In this document: positions 48,737-57,194 of the stretch, one piece after another
Layout: every line of letters begins with the position of its first letter
How positions within the stretch are numbered: the first letter of the stretch is position 1
Source: SLRI01 sp942491185
Lineage (GTDB): Bacteria > Pseudomonadota > Alphaproteobacteria > Geminicoccales > Geminicoccaceae
Direction of reading: 5' to 3'
NCBI GenBank assembly: GCA_942491185.1
Contig: CALOAB010000021.1
Span: 496,001 to 560,000 of the forward strand
DNA length: 64,000 nucleotides
The notes under the pieces: generated by a model
What the model saw: the letters and a program-made list of their open reading frames with translations, nothing else
What the model was told of the DNA's origin: nothing
Database searches by the model: none
Position numbers and translations under genes: made by a program

Positions 48737-49006
48737 ATGGCTTATTCGTCGAGTGGCCTCAGTGCCATCTCTTATGCCAACGGCTTCACCCTTTGGCATT
48801 ATCGCACCGACGATATCGTCGCCGAGGTCGACAACGCCGGCTACTTCAATATGGCGAGCAAGATGCTGCGTCCCGGCGACTTCATGCTGGTCAACAGCGG
48901 CGTCAACGACTCTCCGATGCACGGAATCGTCGTCGTTCTGACCAATGAGAATGGCGTCGTGGATGTGAGCAACATCACGCAGTTCGGTGCCATCAACGCC
49001 GACTAG
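48737..49006 (+). CDS. Small phage head protein (decoration-like)
   Basis: An 89-residue beta-rich protein starting 2 bp after the capsid stop: ANGFTLWHYRTDDIVAEVDN, AGYFNMASKMLRPGDFMLVN and SPMHGIVVVLTNENGVVDVS. Small proteins of this type are encoded next to capsid genes in several podoviruses; a capsid-decorating or stabilising role is inferred from position. A strong hairpin follows the gene. Confidence 0.65.
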   Translation: MAYSSSGLSAISYANGFTLWHYRTDDIVAEVDNAGYFNMASKMLRPGDFMLVNSGVNDSPMHGIVVVLTNENGVVDVSNITQFGAINAD

Positions 49007-49042
49007 CTGATCGACCAAGGGCGCCGCCAGCCGGCAGCGCCA

Positions 49043-49072
49043 GGCAGACCGGTGATCCATCACCGGTCTGCC
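49043..49072. terminator. Strong hairpin between head and tail genes
   Basis: GGCAGACCGGTGAT (49043-49056) and ATCACCGGTCTGCC (49059-49072) are perfectly complementary over 14 bp with only CC between them (four-base loop in practice). No T-run follows. It probably ends or attenuates transcription after the capsid genes, or protects the capsid message. Confidence 0.7.
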
Positions 49073-49152
49073 GCGATCGGCAAACTGTTGCGCGCACAAA
49101 ATATTTCTCTTGCGCGTTACCTCCCGGACGTCAGCCACAAGCGAACCGCATC

Positions 49153-49722
49153 ATGACTCTGACCGATGTCGAGATCTGCTCCGTCGCGCTCGTCAAGATT
49201 GGCGCCAACGCGATTTCTTCCTTCGACGACGAGACCGTCGAGGCAGATGTCGGGCGCCACCTCTACGAAATCACGCTTCGCGCGCTTATCACCGCGCATC
49301 CGTGGCATTTCTCGCTCTTCGAGACAGTGCTCCAGGAAGTCGACGAGCCGTCGCAGGCTGGCTATTCGCGCGTCTTCGCTCTTCCAGCGGACGTCTTGCG
49401 CGTGATTTCTGCTGGTGCAAGCAGCCGAGGCCGCGGGCTGGATTTTCGCGTTGCCGGCGATCGCCTCTACGCCAATAGCACCGACGTCGTCCTCAACCAC
49501 CAGCGACGCCCGGCAACGGCGACCTTTCCAGCGTTCTTTGTGCAGGTGTTGGTCGCCAAGCTCGCTGCGGAGCTCTGTTTGCCTCTCACAGAAGGGACGA
49601 GCCGCGCCGAGGCGTTGCAGCGACTCGCATCAGCTGAGCTGAAGATCGCGAGGTTGATCGACAGCCAGCAGGACACGCCGCGTGCTGTCGAGGACTTCAC
49701 GCTCATCGCGGCGCGCAGCTGA
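49153..49722 (+). CDS. Phage tail tubular protein A-like (head-tail adaptor)
   Basis: A 189-residue protein matching podovirus tail tubular A/gp11-type adaptors: TLTDVEICSVALVKIGANAI, EADVGRHLYEITLRALITAH with PWHFSLFE, YSRVFALPADVLRVISA and FVQVLVAKLAAELCLPLTEG. It forms the ring joining portal and tail nozzle. Its stop overlaps the next start (49722), indicating coupling. The start is the ATG at 49153 after GCGTTACCTCCCGG, with no strong ribosome site visible. Confidence 0.85.
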   Translation: MTLTDVEICSVALVKIGANAISSFDDETVEADVGRHLYEITLRALITAHPWHFSLFETVLQEVDEPSQAGYSRVFALPADVLRVISAGASSRGRGLDFRVAGDRLYANSTDVVLNHQRRPATATFPAFFVQVLVAKLAAELCLPLTEGTSRAEALQRLASAELKIARLIDSQQDTPRAVEDFTLIAARS

Positions 49723-51665
49723 TGAGCAAGGTCACAGTAACGAAAACCAGCTTCACGTCAGGGGAAATCGATCCCGCGCTCTACGGACGCGTCGACCTTC
49801 GCGCCTATGACGAGGGCGCAGCCACGCTGCGGAATGTGCTGGTTCAGCGCACAGGCGGTGTGGCTCGACGACCCGGCACGAGGCATCTGGCGACGGTACC
49901 GGACGGCGGACGGCTCTACCCTTATGAGCATGGCGAGATCCGAGATCTCTTGGTCTTTGGTGATTACGTCGTTCACATCGTAACTAACGATTTGTTGAGG
50001 CAGACCCTCCAGGGGCTGCCCTGGCCGATCGGTGAGGTTGGCAACATAGACTGCACGCTAGTCGACGAAGCGGTCTTGGTTTGTCATCCAGGTTGGGAGC
50101 CACGCCTGTTGCGCCGTGACGATGCGGGCCAGTGGTCTATCCAAAACATCTCGTTCTCAGCCTTCAATGCCGACGATAGCGATATGCGCGTGGCAATGCC
50201 TTTTGCCAGGTTTGCTCGTTCGGACGTGGCACTTCAGGCGGTGCCGGAGCCCGACGAACCAGACCCCACAACGGCAGGACAACGTGATGTCACGGTGCAA
50301 CTGCGCAGCAGCGCTCCCGTTTTCGATTCGGATGGCCATAAGGGCACGATCATCCGATTGAAGGGTCGCCAGCTGTTCGTTGATTATGTTGATCCTGAGC
50401 AGAACGGCATGCTCGCCTTTGCTCGAACTCTTGAGCCACTCGTCGACACTGCCGCCACTTATGACTGGGACGAGCAGGCGCACTCCGCGCTGCATGGCTG
50501 GCCGGCTACGGCGGCCATGCATCAGAACCGATTGGCGCTCGGCGGCTGTCGCGAGCGTGGCGACTTAATTTGGTTCTCGCGCTCCGGTCGGCCGTTCAAT
50601 TTCGACCTTGCCGACGGGGTCGACGACGCTGCCATCGCCTTTCGCATCACCGCCGAGCGCCGCCACGAGATACGCCAACTGTTCTCCGGCAAGGTCCTCC
50701 AGGTCTTCACCACGGCCGGCGAGTGGACGATCGGTGGTTTCCCGCTGACGCCCAGCACGGCCAGAGTGGAGCTTCAGACCAGGGTCGGCTCGCCCGATGA
50801 TCGACAGCTGGCTCCCGTGGACGTCGACGGTGCCACGATTTTCGTCGGTAGGACCGGACGCGACCTTCGCGAGTTTCTCTTCACCGACACCGAGCAGGCG
50901 TACCAAGCAGCAGACATCGCCGTTCTCTCGCGGCATCTGATGCGTGATCCGATCGACATGACATTCGATCAGGCACTCCGCGTCTTCTGGATCGCTCGCG
51001 CCGATGGGCGCGCATGTGCGGTCACGATCGACAGAAACAGCAACGTCGTCGCTTGGGCACTGCAAGAGACCGGTGGCGCCATTCGCGCGCTGACAATGCA
51101 TGACGACGCCTTGGTGATGCTCGTCGAGAGGGCTTCCGGCTTGCAAGTCGAGCAGCTCGACGATGCGAGCATGCTCGACGGCCTTCGCACTTTCTCATCG
51201 CCAGCCCCAACGCAGCTCTGGGACGCTATCGAGGGCGTGAGCGACGGTCGATATCATGTCTTCGCTGATGGTGTGTCGCTTGGTGAGCGCGACATCATCA
51301 ACGGCTCCTTGGAGCTGTCCGAACCGGCGAGCGTCCTGGTTTTGGGACATGGATTCGAGAACGCTGTCGAAGGACTGCCGATCACTGCCGGCGGTACTCG
51401 TGGCAGCGCATCGAATGCACTCTATCGGCCGGTCCGTATCGGGCTCCGACTGGGACCTTCACATGGCCTGATGCTCGACACCGGCTCCGGCATGCGGCCG
51501 GTGACGGTCGGGCGAATGGCCGGTGTGAATGACATTTTCGACTTGAGTGTCAGGGCGCAGGGCTGGCGACGTGGCACTGCCGCATTGCCTTGGCGGCTGG
51601 CGCAAGCCAGGCCGGACCCGTTTCAGCTCCTTTCCGTAACTGTTGAAGCAAAGGTGAACGAGTAA
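49722..51665 (+). CDS. Phage tail tubular protein B-like / nozzle protein
   Basis: A 647-residue structural protein: VTKTSFTSGEIDPALYGRVD, NVLVQRTGGVARRPGTRHLA, then LYPYEHGEIRDLLVFGDYVV and the middle region FAGSRNRP-like SRSGRPFNFDLADGVDDAAI, AFRITAERRHEIRQLFSGKV. This plan (TSF-x-x-GE at the N-terminus, RRPGT, a beta-propeller-like middle) is typical of podovirus tail tube or nozzle proteins. The C-terminal half may form the distal nozzle. It shares one base with the upstream adaptor gene and the next gene starts at its stop. Confidence 0.82.
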   Translation: MSKVTVTKTSFTSGEIDPALYGRVDLRAYDEGAATLRNVLVQRTGGVARRPGTRHLATVPDGGRLYPYEHGEIRDLLVFGDYVVHIVTNDLLRQTLQGLPWPIGEVGNIDCTLVDEAVLVCHPGWEPRLLRRDDAGQWSIQNISFSAFNADDSDMRVAMPFARFARSDVALQAVPEPDEPDPTTAGQRDVTVQLRSSAPVFDSDGHKGTIIRLKGRQLFVDYVDPEQNGMLAFARTLEPLVDTAATYDWDEQAHSALHGWPATAAMHQNRLALGGCRERGDLIWFSRSGRPFNFDLADGVDDAAIAFRITAERRHEIRQLFSGKVLQVFTTAGEWTIGGFPLTPSTARVELQTRVGSPDDRQLAPVDVDGATIFVGRTGRDLREFLFTDTEQAYQAADIAVLSRHLMRDPIDMTFDQALRVFWIARADGRACAVTIDRNSNVVAWALQETGGAIRALTMHDDALVMLVERASGLQVEQLDDASMLDGLRTFSSPAPTQLWDAIEGVSDGRYHVFADGVSLGERDIINGSLELSEPASVLVLGHGFENAVEGLPITAGGTRGSASNALYRPVRIGLRLGPSHGLMLDTGSGMRPVTVGRMAGVNDIFDLSVRAQGWRRGTAALPWRLAQARPDPFQLLSVTVEAKVNE

Positions 51666-52084
51666 TGGGCGGATTCAGCAGCCTTGCGAACCTGGGTTTG
51701 AATGTGGCGCTCAGCCAGCAAGCGGCGCAAAAGCAGAACAAGGACCTGCAAAAGGACCGCGATCGGCAGATCGCGGCAATCATGCGCGATGACCGAGAAG
51801 CCGAACGCCAGCAAGCAAGTGCGCTACGCCGCCGCCAAGCCAGCGAACGCGCAAGGGCCGGCGCCACCGGCACTGCCACAACTGGCGGCTCAATCGATGC
51901 CATTCTTCGCGGTCTGGAGAAGGAAGCAGAGCTCGATAGCGCGGCTCGGCGAGAGACAGCCGCAGCGCGTGTGCAACAGATCCGGGCCACCTTCGGCACG
52001 CGGCAACGAAACAATCTCTTGAATACAACGAATCGTTTGCTGGGCACGAGCAACTCGACGCTTCGTCGCAACTTGCTCGGCTGA
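51665..52084 (+). CDS. Small virion (internal-type) protein
   Basis: A 139-residue basic, Ala/Gln/Arg-rich protein, predicted nearly all helical: GLNVALSQQAAQKQNKDLQK, DRDRQIAAIMRDDREAERQQ and ERARAGATGTATTGGSIDAI, with a glycine-rich break and LRGLEKEAELDSAARRETAA. It resembles short internal core or ejection proteins of podoviruses in composition and position, but is far shorter than T7 internal proteins. Function inferred from context. It overlaps the upstream stop. Confidence 0.6.
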   Translation: MGGFSSLANLGLNVALSQQAAQKQNKDLQKDRDRQIAAIMRDDREAERQQASALRRRQASERARAGATGTATTGGSIDAILRGLEKEAELDSAARRETAAARVQQIRATFGTRQRNNLLNTTNRLLGTSNSTLRRNLLG

Positions 52085-52121
52085 CGATGTCGCTAACGAC
52101 AAGCGGATCACGCATCGCCAG

Positions 52122-53648
52122 TTGCTTGAGGCATCTCCGTTGAGCGACGTGCCCAAGCACGGCGAGATCGGCTTTCTCACATTTCCACAATTCGTCATCG
52201 TTTGGAACAAGCTGCACGGGCTTGCTACGCCGGCTCTTCACGTGACGGTCTGCCGGTGGCTTTATGAGCGCTGGCTTGCCGGCGACCGCCGACTCCTTCT
52301 CATGGTGTTTCGCGACGCCGGCAAGTCTACGCTGGTCGCATTGTTCGCTGCCTGGCTGCTCACAGGCAATCCTAACCTCCGAATACTCATTATTGCGGCC
52401 GAGCAAATGTTGGCCAACAAAATGAGCAGAAATATCCGAAGGGTCATTGAGCAGCACCCGGCGGCAGTGCATTTGTTGCCTCGACGTTCCAAGAACTGGG
52501 CAGCAGACCAGTTCACGGTCGTGCGAACTCGGAATCATCGCGATCCGTCTGTTTTGGCGAGAGGGCTGACCGGAAACCTGACCGGCACCCGTGCCAACAT
52601 CATCATCTGTGATGATGTCGAGGTGCCCAACACCTGCAGCACGGCGGCCAATCGAGAGCAGCTTCGGCAGCGACTCGCCGAGATCGATTTCGTCCTGGTC
52701 CCGACTGGTGTGCAGCTCTTTGTGGGGACGCCGCATACCTATTACTCGATCTATGCCGACCGGGCCCGCACAGAGACCGGCGAGGACAAGCCTTTCCTCC
52801 ATTCATTCGAGCGGTTGTGCCTGCCGCTTGTTCAGCCAGACGGCTCGAGTGCTTGGCCCGAGCGGTTTCCGGCAGCAGCAATCGATGACCTGAAGCGAAG
52901 CGCTGGACCCCAGCGATTTCGCAGCCAGATGATGTTGCAGCCAAGCCCGCCGGGTGCCGTGAAGCTCGACCCCGACCGACTGGTCCCTTACTCTGACGAG
53001 CTCCAGCCGCGTTGGGCTCAGGGACGTCTCGTGCTCAGCATCGGGCGAGAGACCATGATGTCCAGCTTGTGCTGGTGGGATCCTGCCTACGGTCGGCCGG
53101 GACGTGGCGATCGTAGTGCTATTGCTGTTGTCCTAGTGGACCGCGCCGGCCACTATTGGTTGCATGGTCTCGACTATCTGACCTTCGATGCCGATTGCCT
53201 CGAGCAGGTGGACGAAGCGACTCAGCTCATTCGACATGCTATCGATTTCGCGAAGTCCCATCATCAGACCAGGCTTTCGATCGAGACCAATGGCATAGGC
53301 CGGTTCTTGCCCGCACTAGTGCGGCGTGAACTCCGCGGCTCGGATTATCCACTAGCCCTGATCGAACGCCATTCCACGCGGGGAAAGACCGATCGGATTT
53401 TGAGTGCCCTTGATCCGATTCTTGCAGCCGGGCACCTGCACGTGCACCAGTCGGTCATGAACAGCGGCTTCCTCGAGGAGATGCGTGAATGGTCGCCCAA
53501 TCGGTCGACTTTCGACGACGGGCTCGATGCAGTGAGCAATGCCATCCTCGAGCAGCCCGTCCGTGCCGGTATCGTATCGCGTGCGCTTAGCAGCCCAGGT
53601 CAGCTCCGCGACAGCAATTTTGTTGCTAACTCGAACTTTGAGATCTAG
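52122..53648 (+). CDS. Phage terminase large subunit
   Basis: A protein of about 508 residues: the DNA-packaging motor and nuclease. ATPase domain: Walker A-like VFRDAGKSTLVALFAAW, Walker B IIICDDVEVPN, coupling region VGTPHTYYSIY. The nuclease domain has DPAYGRPGRGDRSAIAVVLV, SIETNGIGRFLPALV and FDDGLDAVSNAILE with its acidic residues. It resembles T7-type gp19 terminases. The start is uncertain: no ATG is in frame, and the TTG at 52122 is used. The small terminase subunit was not found. The gene ends the cluster; unusually, it lies after the tail genes, as in T7. Confidence 0.88.
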   Translation: MLEASPLSDVPKHGEIGFLTFPQFVIVWNKLHGLATPALHVTVCRWLYERWLAGDRRLLLMVFRDAGKSTLVALFAAWLLTGNPNLRILIIAAEQMLANKMSRNIRRVIEQHPAAVHLLPRRSKNWAADQFTVVRTRNHRDPSVLARGLTGNLTGTRANIIICDDVEVPNTCSTAANREQLRQRLAEIDFVLVPTGVQLFVGTPHTYYSIYADRARTETGEDKPFLHSFERLCLPLVQPDGSSAWPERFPAAAIDDLKRSAGPQRFRSQMMLQPSPPGAVKLDPDRLVPYSDELQPRWAQGRLVLSIGRETMMSSLCWWDPAYGRPGRGDRSAIAVVLVDRAGHYWLHGLDYLTFDADCLEQVDEATQLIRHAIDFAKSHHQTRLSIETNGIGRFLPALVRRELRGSDYPLALIERHSTRGKTDRILSALDPILAAGHLHVHQSVMNSGFLEEMREWSPNRSTFDDGLDAVSNAILEQPVRAGIVSRALSSPGQLRDSNFVANSNFEI

Positions 53649-53748
53649 CAGAACAAATTGCATTTGGGATTCTTAGTGAGTCGGCAGTTGTATCGCCAGT
53701 CTAGCTCAGCGCTTTGCTCAGCGAAAAAACGCCGATGCTGGCCGAAAG

Positions 53749-53964
53749 ATGAGCCTATACGCCACCATGGCCGTGTTCTCTCTAGGGCTTGCCATGGCCG
53801 GCTGGGCAGCGTGGCAAGAGCGTCGCCAGCGAGGGCTCGGTGAGTTGCCGCTCCTGCCGCCAATCCCCATCCTGATCTTGGGCGTGATCATCATGATGGT
53901 GGCCGCCGCGCATCTTGTCTCACTTTGGACCGGCGTGCCGCTCAAGAGTCGCTTTGCGCGCTGA
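53749..53964 (+). CDS. Small two-helix membrane protein
   Basis: A 71-residue protein with two transmembrane segments, YATMAVFSLGLAMAGWAAWQ and PPIPILILGVIIMMVAAAHL, joined by a basic loop (RRQRGLG), ending LWTGVPLKSR. Proteins of this design and end motif occur in many alphaproteobacteria without assigned function. It lies at the right border of the phage cluster and its 3' end overlaps the convergent ADP-ribosylglycohydrolase by 23 bp. It seems to be a chromosomal gene rather than a phage one. Confidence 0.65.
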   Translation: MSLYATMAVFSLGLAMAGWAAWQERRQRGLGELPLLPPIPILILGVIIMMVAAAHLVSLWTGVPLKSRFAR

Positions 53965-54901
53965 GTTGCAGGAGTTGATCACACAGAGCGAGGATGGCCC
54001 TCGAGGCATTCAGCCTGTCGATGAGCGCCTCAGGGATGGCTGAGAAGCCGACCGCAGCTCCCAGCATTGCGCCGACGCACGCCGCCCGACTTGCATTGTC
54101 GCCACCAGCTCGCACGGTTTCGAGGACCGCGTTGCTAAAATCGCCCGAATGCTTCAGGCAAGCATGAAGGATGCTTGGAAACGTGCATGGCAGGTAGCAT
54201 GAGCGGCCGACCAGCCCCGTCGCGTCGACGACAGATTTCTCGCGCATGGCGATGGCATCGCTCCGGCGCAGGCGGACGAGGTCAGCGCCAGCACCCGTCT
54301 GCTCTCGGCAGGCGATGTCGATCGCGGCCGCCATGGCCGTGCCGCTTAGCAGACCCGAAAGAATGCGCGCGAACACTTGGTTGTGCGCGACGGCCTCGGC
54401 GTTCGCCTGGGTAACTCGGACAACTGCCTCGACGACCGCGTCAAGGTCCGAACGACCTGCGTACAGCACCGCGACAGGCGCCATGCGGCACATGCTCACT
54501 GTCTGAAAATCGTCAGCACCCGATTGAAAAGCGAAGGCCGGATCACCGAGATGCGGCTTGGCATTCTCAATCGTCAGGCGGGTCGGCTTGTCTCGATAGC
54601 CGGCGTAGCCAGCGTCGAAAGCCCTGACGAACCGGCGTCCAAACCCACGCGCATCGAACCCCCGATCAGCGACCAGGCTCTCCAGCAGCAGCATTGCCGC
54701 GTCGCCATAATGAGTTGGGTCGCCCGGGTTCCGGCCTGCATGATAGTGCCCGGGCGCCGGTCTCTCGAAGCCCCGAATACCGCCTGGATAGAGCCGCTCA
54801 CGCTCCAGGAGATTGTAATGCCAGTGACTTCCGAGAGCCATCGCGTCGCCAATGAACTGTCCGACAATGGCGCCTTTGGCCCGATCGACGAAGTCCGGCA
54901 T
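53942..54901 (-). CDS. ADP-ribosylglycohydrolase family protein
   Basis: A 319-residue ARH-type hydrolase that removes ADP-ribose from proteins or small molecules. Metal-binding blocks: GDAMALGSHWHYNLLERERL at the N-terminus with DPTHYGDAAMLL, and the C-terminal GGDNASRAACVGAMLGAAVG, the usual second acidic site. The start is the ATG at 54901 (MPDFVDRAKGAIVG), with AGGA upstream; an earlier start six codons before is weaker. It is convergent with the small membrane protein gene. Its target is unknown; no ADP-ribosyltransferase gene (such as draT) is adjacent. Confidence 0.9.
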   Translation of the reverse strand: MPDFVDRAKGAIVGQFIGDAMALGSHWHYNLLERERLYPGGIRGFERPAPGHYHAGRNPGDPTHYGDAAMLLLESLVADRGFDARGFGRRFVRAFDAGYAGYRDKPTRLTIENAKPHLGDPAFAFQSGADDFQTVSMCRMAPVAVLYAGRSDLDAVVEAVVRVTQANAEAVAHNQVFARILSGLLSGTAMAAAIDIACREQTGAGADLVRLRRSDAIAMREKSVVDATGLVGRSCYLPCTFPSILHACLKHSGDFSNAVLETVRAGGDNASRAACVGAMLGAAVGFSAIPEALIDRLNASRAILALCDQLLQLSAQSDS

Positions 54902-54994
54902 GCTGCGGTTTCCTTTCACGGTCGGCGGCTTGGCACGCCGCGATCAACGCCCTAGGTACTGCTCGACGAATGGCAATCCAGGGGAAGCGGACAG

Positions 54995-55435
54995 ATGCGC
55001 TACTTGCACACCATGGTTCGGGTGACCGACATCGAAAAATCGCTGGACTTCTACTGCGGCAAGCTCGGCATGCACGAGGTACGCCGCACCGAGTCGGAGA
55101 AGGGACGCTTCACGCTCGTCTTCCTGGCCGCTGACCAAGACGAGGCCGCCGGCAGGGAGGTCAAGGCGCCGCTCGTCGAGCTGACCTACAATTGGGATCC
55201 CGAGGAGTACCAAGGCGGCCGAAACTTCGGGCATCTCGCATACGAGGTCGATGATATCTATGCGACCTGCCAGTCACTGATGGACGGCGGGATCACGATC
55301 AATCGGCCGCCTCGTGATGGTCGGATGGCCTTTGTTCGCTCGCCGGACGGCATCTCGATCGAGTTGCTGCAGTCGGGCGAGGCGTTGCCCGAGGCCGAGC
55401 CGTGGGCTTCGATGCCCAACACCGGGAACTGGTAG
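54995..55435 (+). CDS. gloA: Lactoylglutathione lyase (glyoxalase I)
   Basis: A 146-residue glyoxalase I, which converts the methylglyoxal-glutathione adduct to lactoylglutathione. Metal ligands fit H6 (YLHTMVRV), E65 (LVELTYN), H83 (NFGHLAYEVDD) and E129 (ISIELLQ). Segments DIEKSLDFYCGKLGMHEVRR and RMAFVRSPDGISIEL are family-typical. The length indicates the short nickel-dependent form. The ATG at 54995 follows GGGGAAGCGG. A palindrome follows the stop. Confidence 0.95.
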   Translation: MRYLHTMVRVTDIEKSLDFYCGKLGMHEVRRTESEKGRFTLVFLAADQDEAAGREVKAPLVELTYNWDPEEYQGGRNFGHLAYEVDDIYATCQSLMDGGITINRPPRDGRMAFVRSPDGISIELLQSGEALPEAEPWASMPNTGNW

Positions 55436-55441
55436 GCTCCA

Positions 55442-55459
55442 GCAGGCACCGGTGCCTGC
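55442..55459. terminator. 18-bp perfect palindrome after gloA
   Basis: GCAGGCACC and GGTGCCTGC are directly adjacent, 7 bp after the gloA stop. As RNA it would give a hairpin with a small loop; there is no T-run. It could also be an operator-type site. Confidence 0.4.
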
Positions 55460-55676
55460 GTTCGCAACGAAAGCACCGGCGTGGTCCGCTTCTGCCGTCG
55501 GTTGCACGCCGCCGTCGCGTAGCGGACCGGTCAGTGACAGCTGAGACCATTGCCGTCGGCCCAGAAACCCGCCAAGATGGTGGTATGACGTGTACGAAGA
55601 ATGCGCGAAGCCGGCTGGAGCTGCGGGTTCACCAGCGCGACGGCTAAGGTGCTGATCAGATCAGGAGGAGGACAGG

Positions 55677-56762
55677 ATGGCTGCCGTCGACGTTCGCAAT
55701 GTCGAGAAGTTCTTTGGCTCTGTGCAGGTGTTGCACGGGGTGTCGGTTGACATCGAGGACGGCGAGTTCGTCGTGCTGGTGGGACCTTCCGGCTGCGGCA
55801 AGTCGACGTTGCTTCGCATGATCGCCGGGTTGGAGGAGATCAACTCGGGCGAGATCGCGATCGGCGGGCGGGTGGTCAACACCGTGCCACCGAAGGACCG
55901 CGACATCGCCATGGTCTTCCAGAACTACGCCCTCTACCCGCACATGACCGTTCAGCAGAACATGGCCTTCTCGCTGAAGCTCGCGAAGGCACCTAAGAAC
56001 GTCATCGAGGATCGGGTCAACAGGGCCGCCGACATTCTGGGCTTGCGCGAGTACCTCGCGCGCTACCCGCGGCAGCTCTCGGGCGGTCAGCGGCAGCGTG
56101 TGGCGATGGGCCGGGCGATCGTTCGCGATCCGCAGGTGTTCCTCTTCGACGAGCCCTTGTCCAATCTCGACGCCAAGCTCCGCGTGCAGATGCGGACCGA
56201 GATCAAGGAACTTCACCAGCGCTTGAAGACGACATCGATCTACGTCACCCACGATCAGATCGAGGCCTTGACCATGGCCGATCGGATCGTCGTGATGCAG
56301 GGTGGCTACGTGGAGCAGATAGGGGCACCCCTGGACCTCTACGATCATCCGGCCAACCTGTTCGTTGCCGGCTTTATCGGCTCACCCTCGATGAACTTCA
56401 TCAATGCGCGGATCGATCGGCAGAATGGCGCCGTCGTCGCCGTCACGAGTGACGGCAGCCGGCTGCCGCTGCCTACCGACGTCGGCGGAACCGACGGTCA
56501 AGAGGTGGTCTACGGCATTCGACCCGAGCACCTGACACTCGTCAGCGATGACCAGGGCCTCGGTGGCGCGGAGGCCGAGGTCGTCGTCGTCGAGCCGACC
56601 GGCGCCGAGATCCTTGTCGTAACCCGGTTTGCAGGCGGCGAGGCTAACGCCGTCTTCCGCGAGCGGCACCCGCTGCGGCCGGGCGATCGCATCAATCTCG
56701 TCCCCAATCTCGAAGCCGTCCACATCTTCGACAAGGCCAGCGGCCAGCGCATCGCTCACTGA
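55677..56762 (+). CDS. Sugar-type ABC transporter ATP-binding protein (UgpC/MalK-like)
   Basis: A 361-residue ATPase that energises carbohydrate import. Walker A is GPSGCGKST, Q-loop VFQNYALYPHMTV, signature LSGGQRQRVAMGRAIVRDPQ, Walker B VFLFDEPLSNLD and H-loop YVTHDQ. The C-terminal regulatory domain (TOBE/MalK type) has IGSPSMNFINA and GIRPEHL. It closely fits the UgpC/MsmK family. No permease or binding protein gene is nearby, so it may serve several systems as an all-purpose ATPase. The ATG at 55677 follows the ribosome site AGGAGGAGGACAGG. Confidence 0.95.
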   Translation: MAAVDVRNVEKFFGSVQVLHGVSVDIEDGEFVVLVGPSGCGKSTLLRMIAGLEEINSGEIAIGGRVVNTVPPKDRDIAMVFQNYALYPHMTVQQNMAFSLKLAKAPKNVIEDRVNRAADILGLREYLARYPRQLSGGQRQRVAMGRAIVRDPQVFLFDEPLSNLDAKLRVQMRTEIKELHQRLKTTSIYVTHDQIEALTMADRIVVMQGGYVEQIGAPLDLYDHPANLFVAGFIGSPSMNFINARIDRQNGAVVAVTSDGSRLPLPTDVGGTDGQEVVYGIRPEHLTLVSDDQGLGGAEAEVVVVEPTGAEILVVTRFAGGEANAVFRERHPLRPGDRINLVPNLEAVHIFDKASGQRIAH

Positions 56763-56771
56763 GTGCGCTGC

Positions 56772-57194
56772 TCAGCCCGGTGACTGGTGTGTCTTCCTAG
56801 AAACCAGCCACCGGGCGAGAGAGAATCCTGACCAAACGGCACAGAGCCATACGGCAACCGAGCCAATGACGTAGACGCTCGCCAGAGCGGGTTGATCTGC
56901 CTGGATGAAGGTGAGCGCTTCCAGGCTGAAGATCGAGAACGTCGTCAGCCCGCCGCAAAAGCCGACCATGACGAACTGCCGGACGGCTGGCTTGGCCATG
57001 ACGTGCCCCTCGGTCGTTGCCAACGCGGCGGCGACGCCGATGATGAACGAGCCCGAGCCGTTGGCGATGAGCGTTGCCAAGGGGAAGCCGCCGGCCGCAT
57101 GGTCCTCGATGAGCACGGCAAGCAACCAGCGGGCAATGGCGCCAATGCCAGCGCCCGAGGCAGCGGCCATGACGAGGCGCGCTCGTTCGCTCAT
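56772..57194 (-). CDS. crcB: Fluoride channel subunit CrcB (FluC), second of pair
   Basis: A 140-residue membrane protein with four helices. The family signature GFCGGLTTFSIFSLE lies at about 80-95, preceded by GSGSFIIGVAAALA. FluC channels export fluoride and work as dual-topology dimers; bacteria with two adjacent genes usually make a heterodimer. Its start overlaps the first crcB stop by 4 bp. The minus-strand stop lies 10 bp after the convergent ABC ATPase gene; a shared hairpin covers its last codons. Confidence 0.88.
   Translation of the reverse strand: MSERARLVMAAASGAGIGAIARWLLAVLIEDHAAGGFPLATLIANGSGSFIIGVAAALATTEGHVMAKPAVRQFVMVGFCGGLTTFSIFSLEALTFIQADQPALASVYVIGSVAVWLCAVWSGFSLARWLVSRKTHQSPG
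56775..56816. terminator. Bidirectional hairpin between the ABC ATPase and crcB genes
   Basis: GCCCGGTG-A-CTGGT (56775-56788) pairs with ACCAG-C-CACCGGGC (56803-56816) with a single mismatch over a 14-base loop. It lies just after the ATPase stop and inside the last codons of the convergent crcB gene. Confidence 0.55.

Larger units (their letters stand above)
44025..53648 (+). mobile_element. Podovirus-like virion and packaging gene cluster (incomplete prophage or domesticated)
   Basis: One divergent regulator and ten plus-strand genes in 9.6 kb: unknown, connector, Bbp19-like, scaffold, capsid, decoration-like, tail tubular A, tail tubular B-like, small virion protein, large terminase. All frames are intact and gaps are short. 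No integrase, excisionase, DNA or RNA polymerase, lysis, tail-fibre or small terminase gene is visible, and no att repeat was found at the borders. This could be a stripped prophage or a domesticated particle-forming cluster. Base composition is a little less GC-rich than the flanks. Confidence 0.75.
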
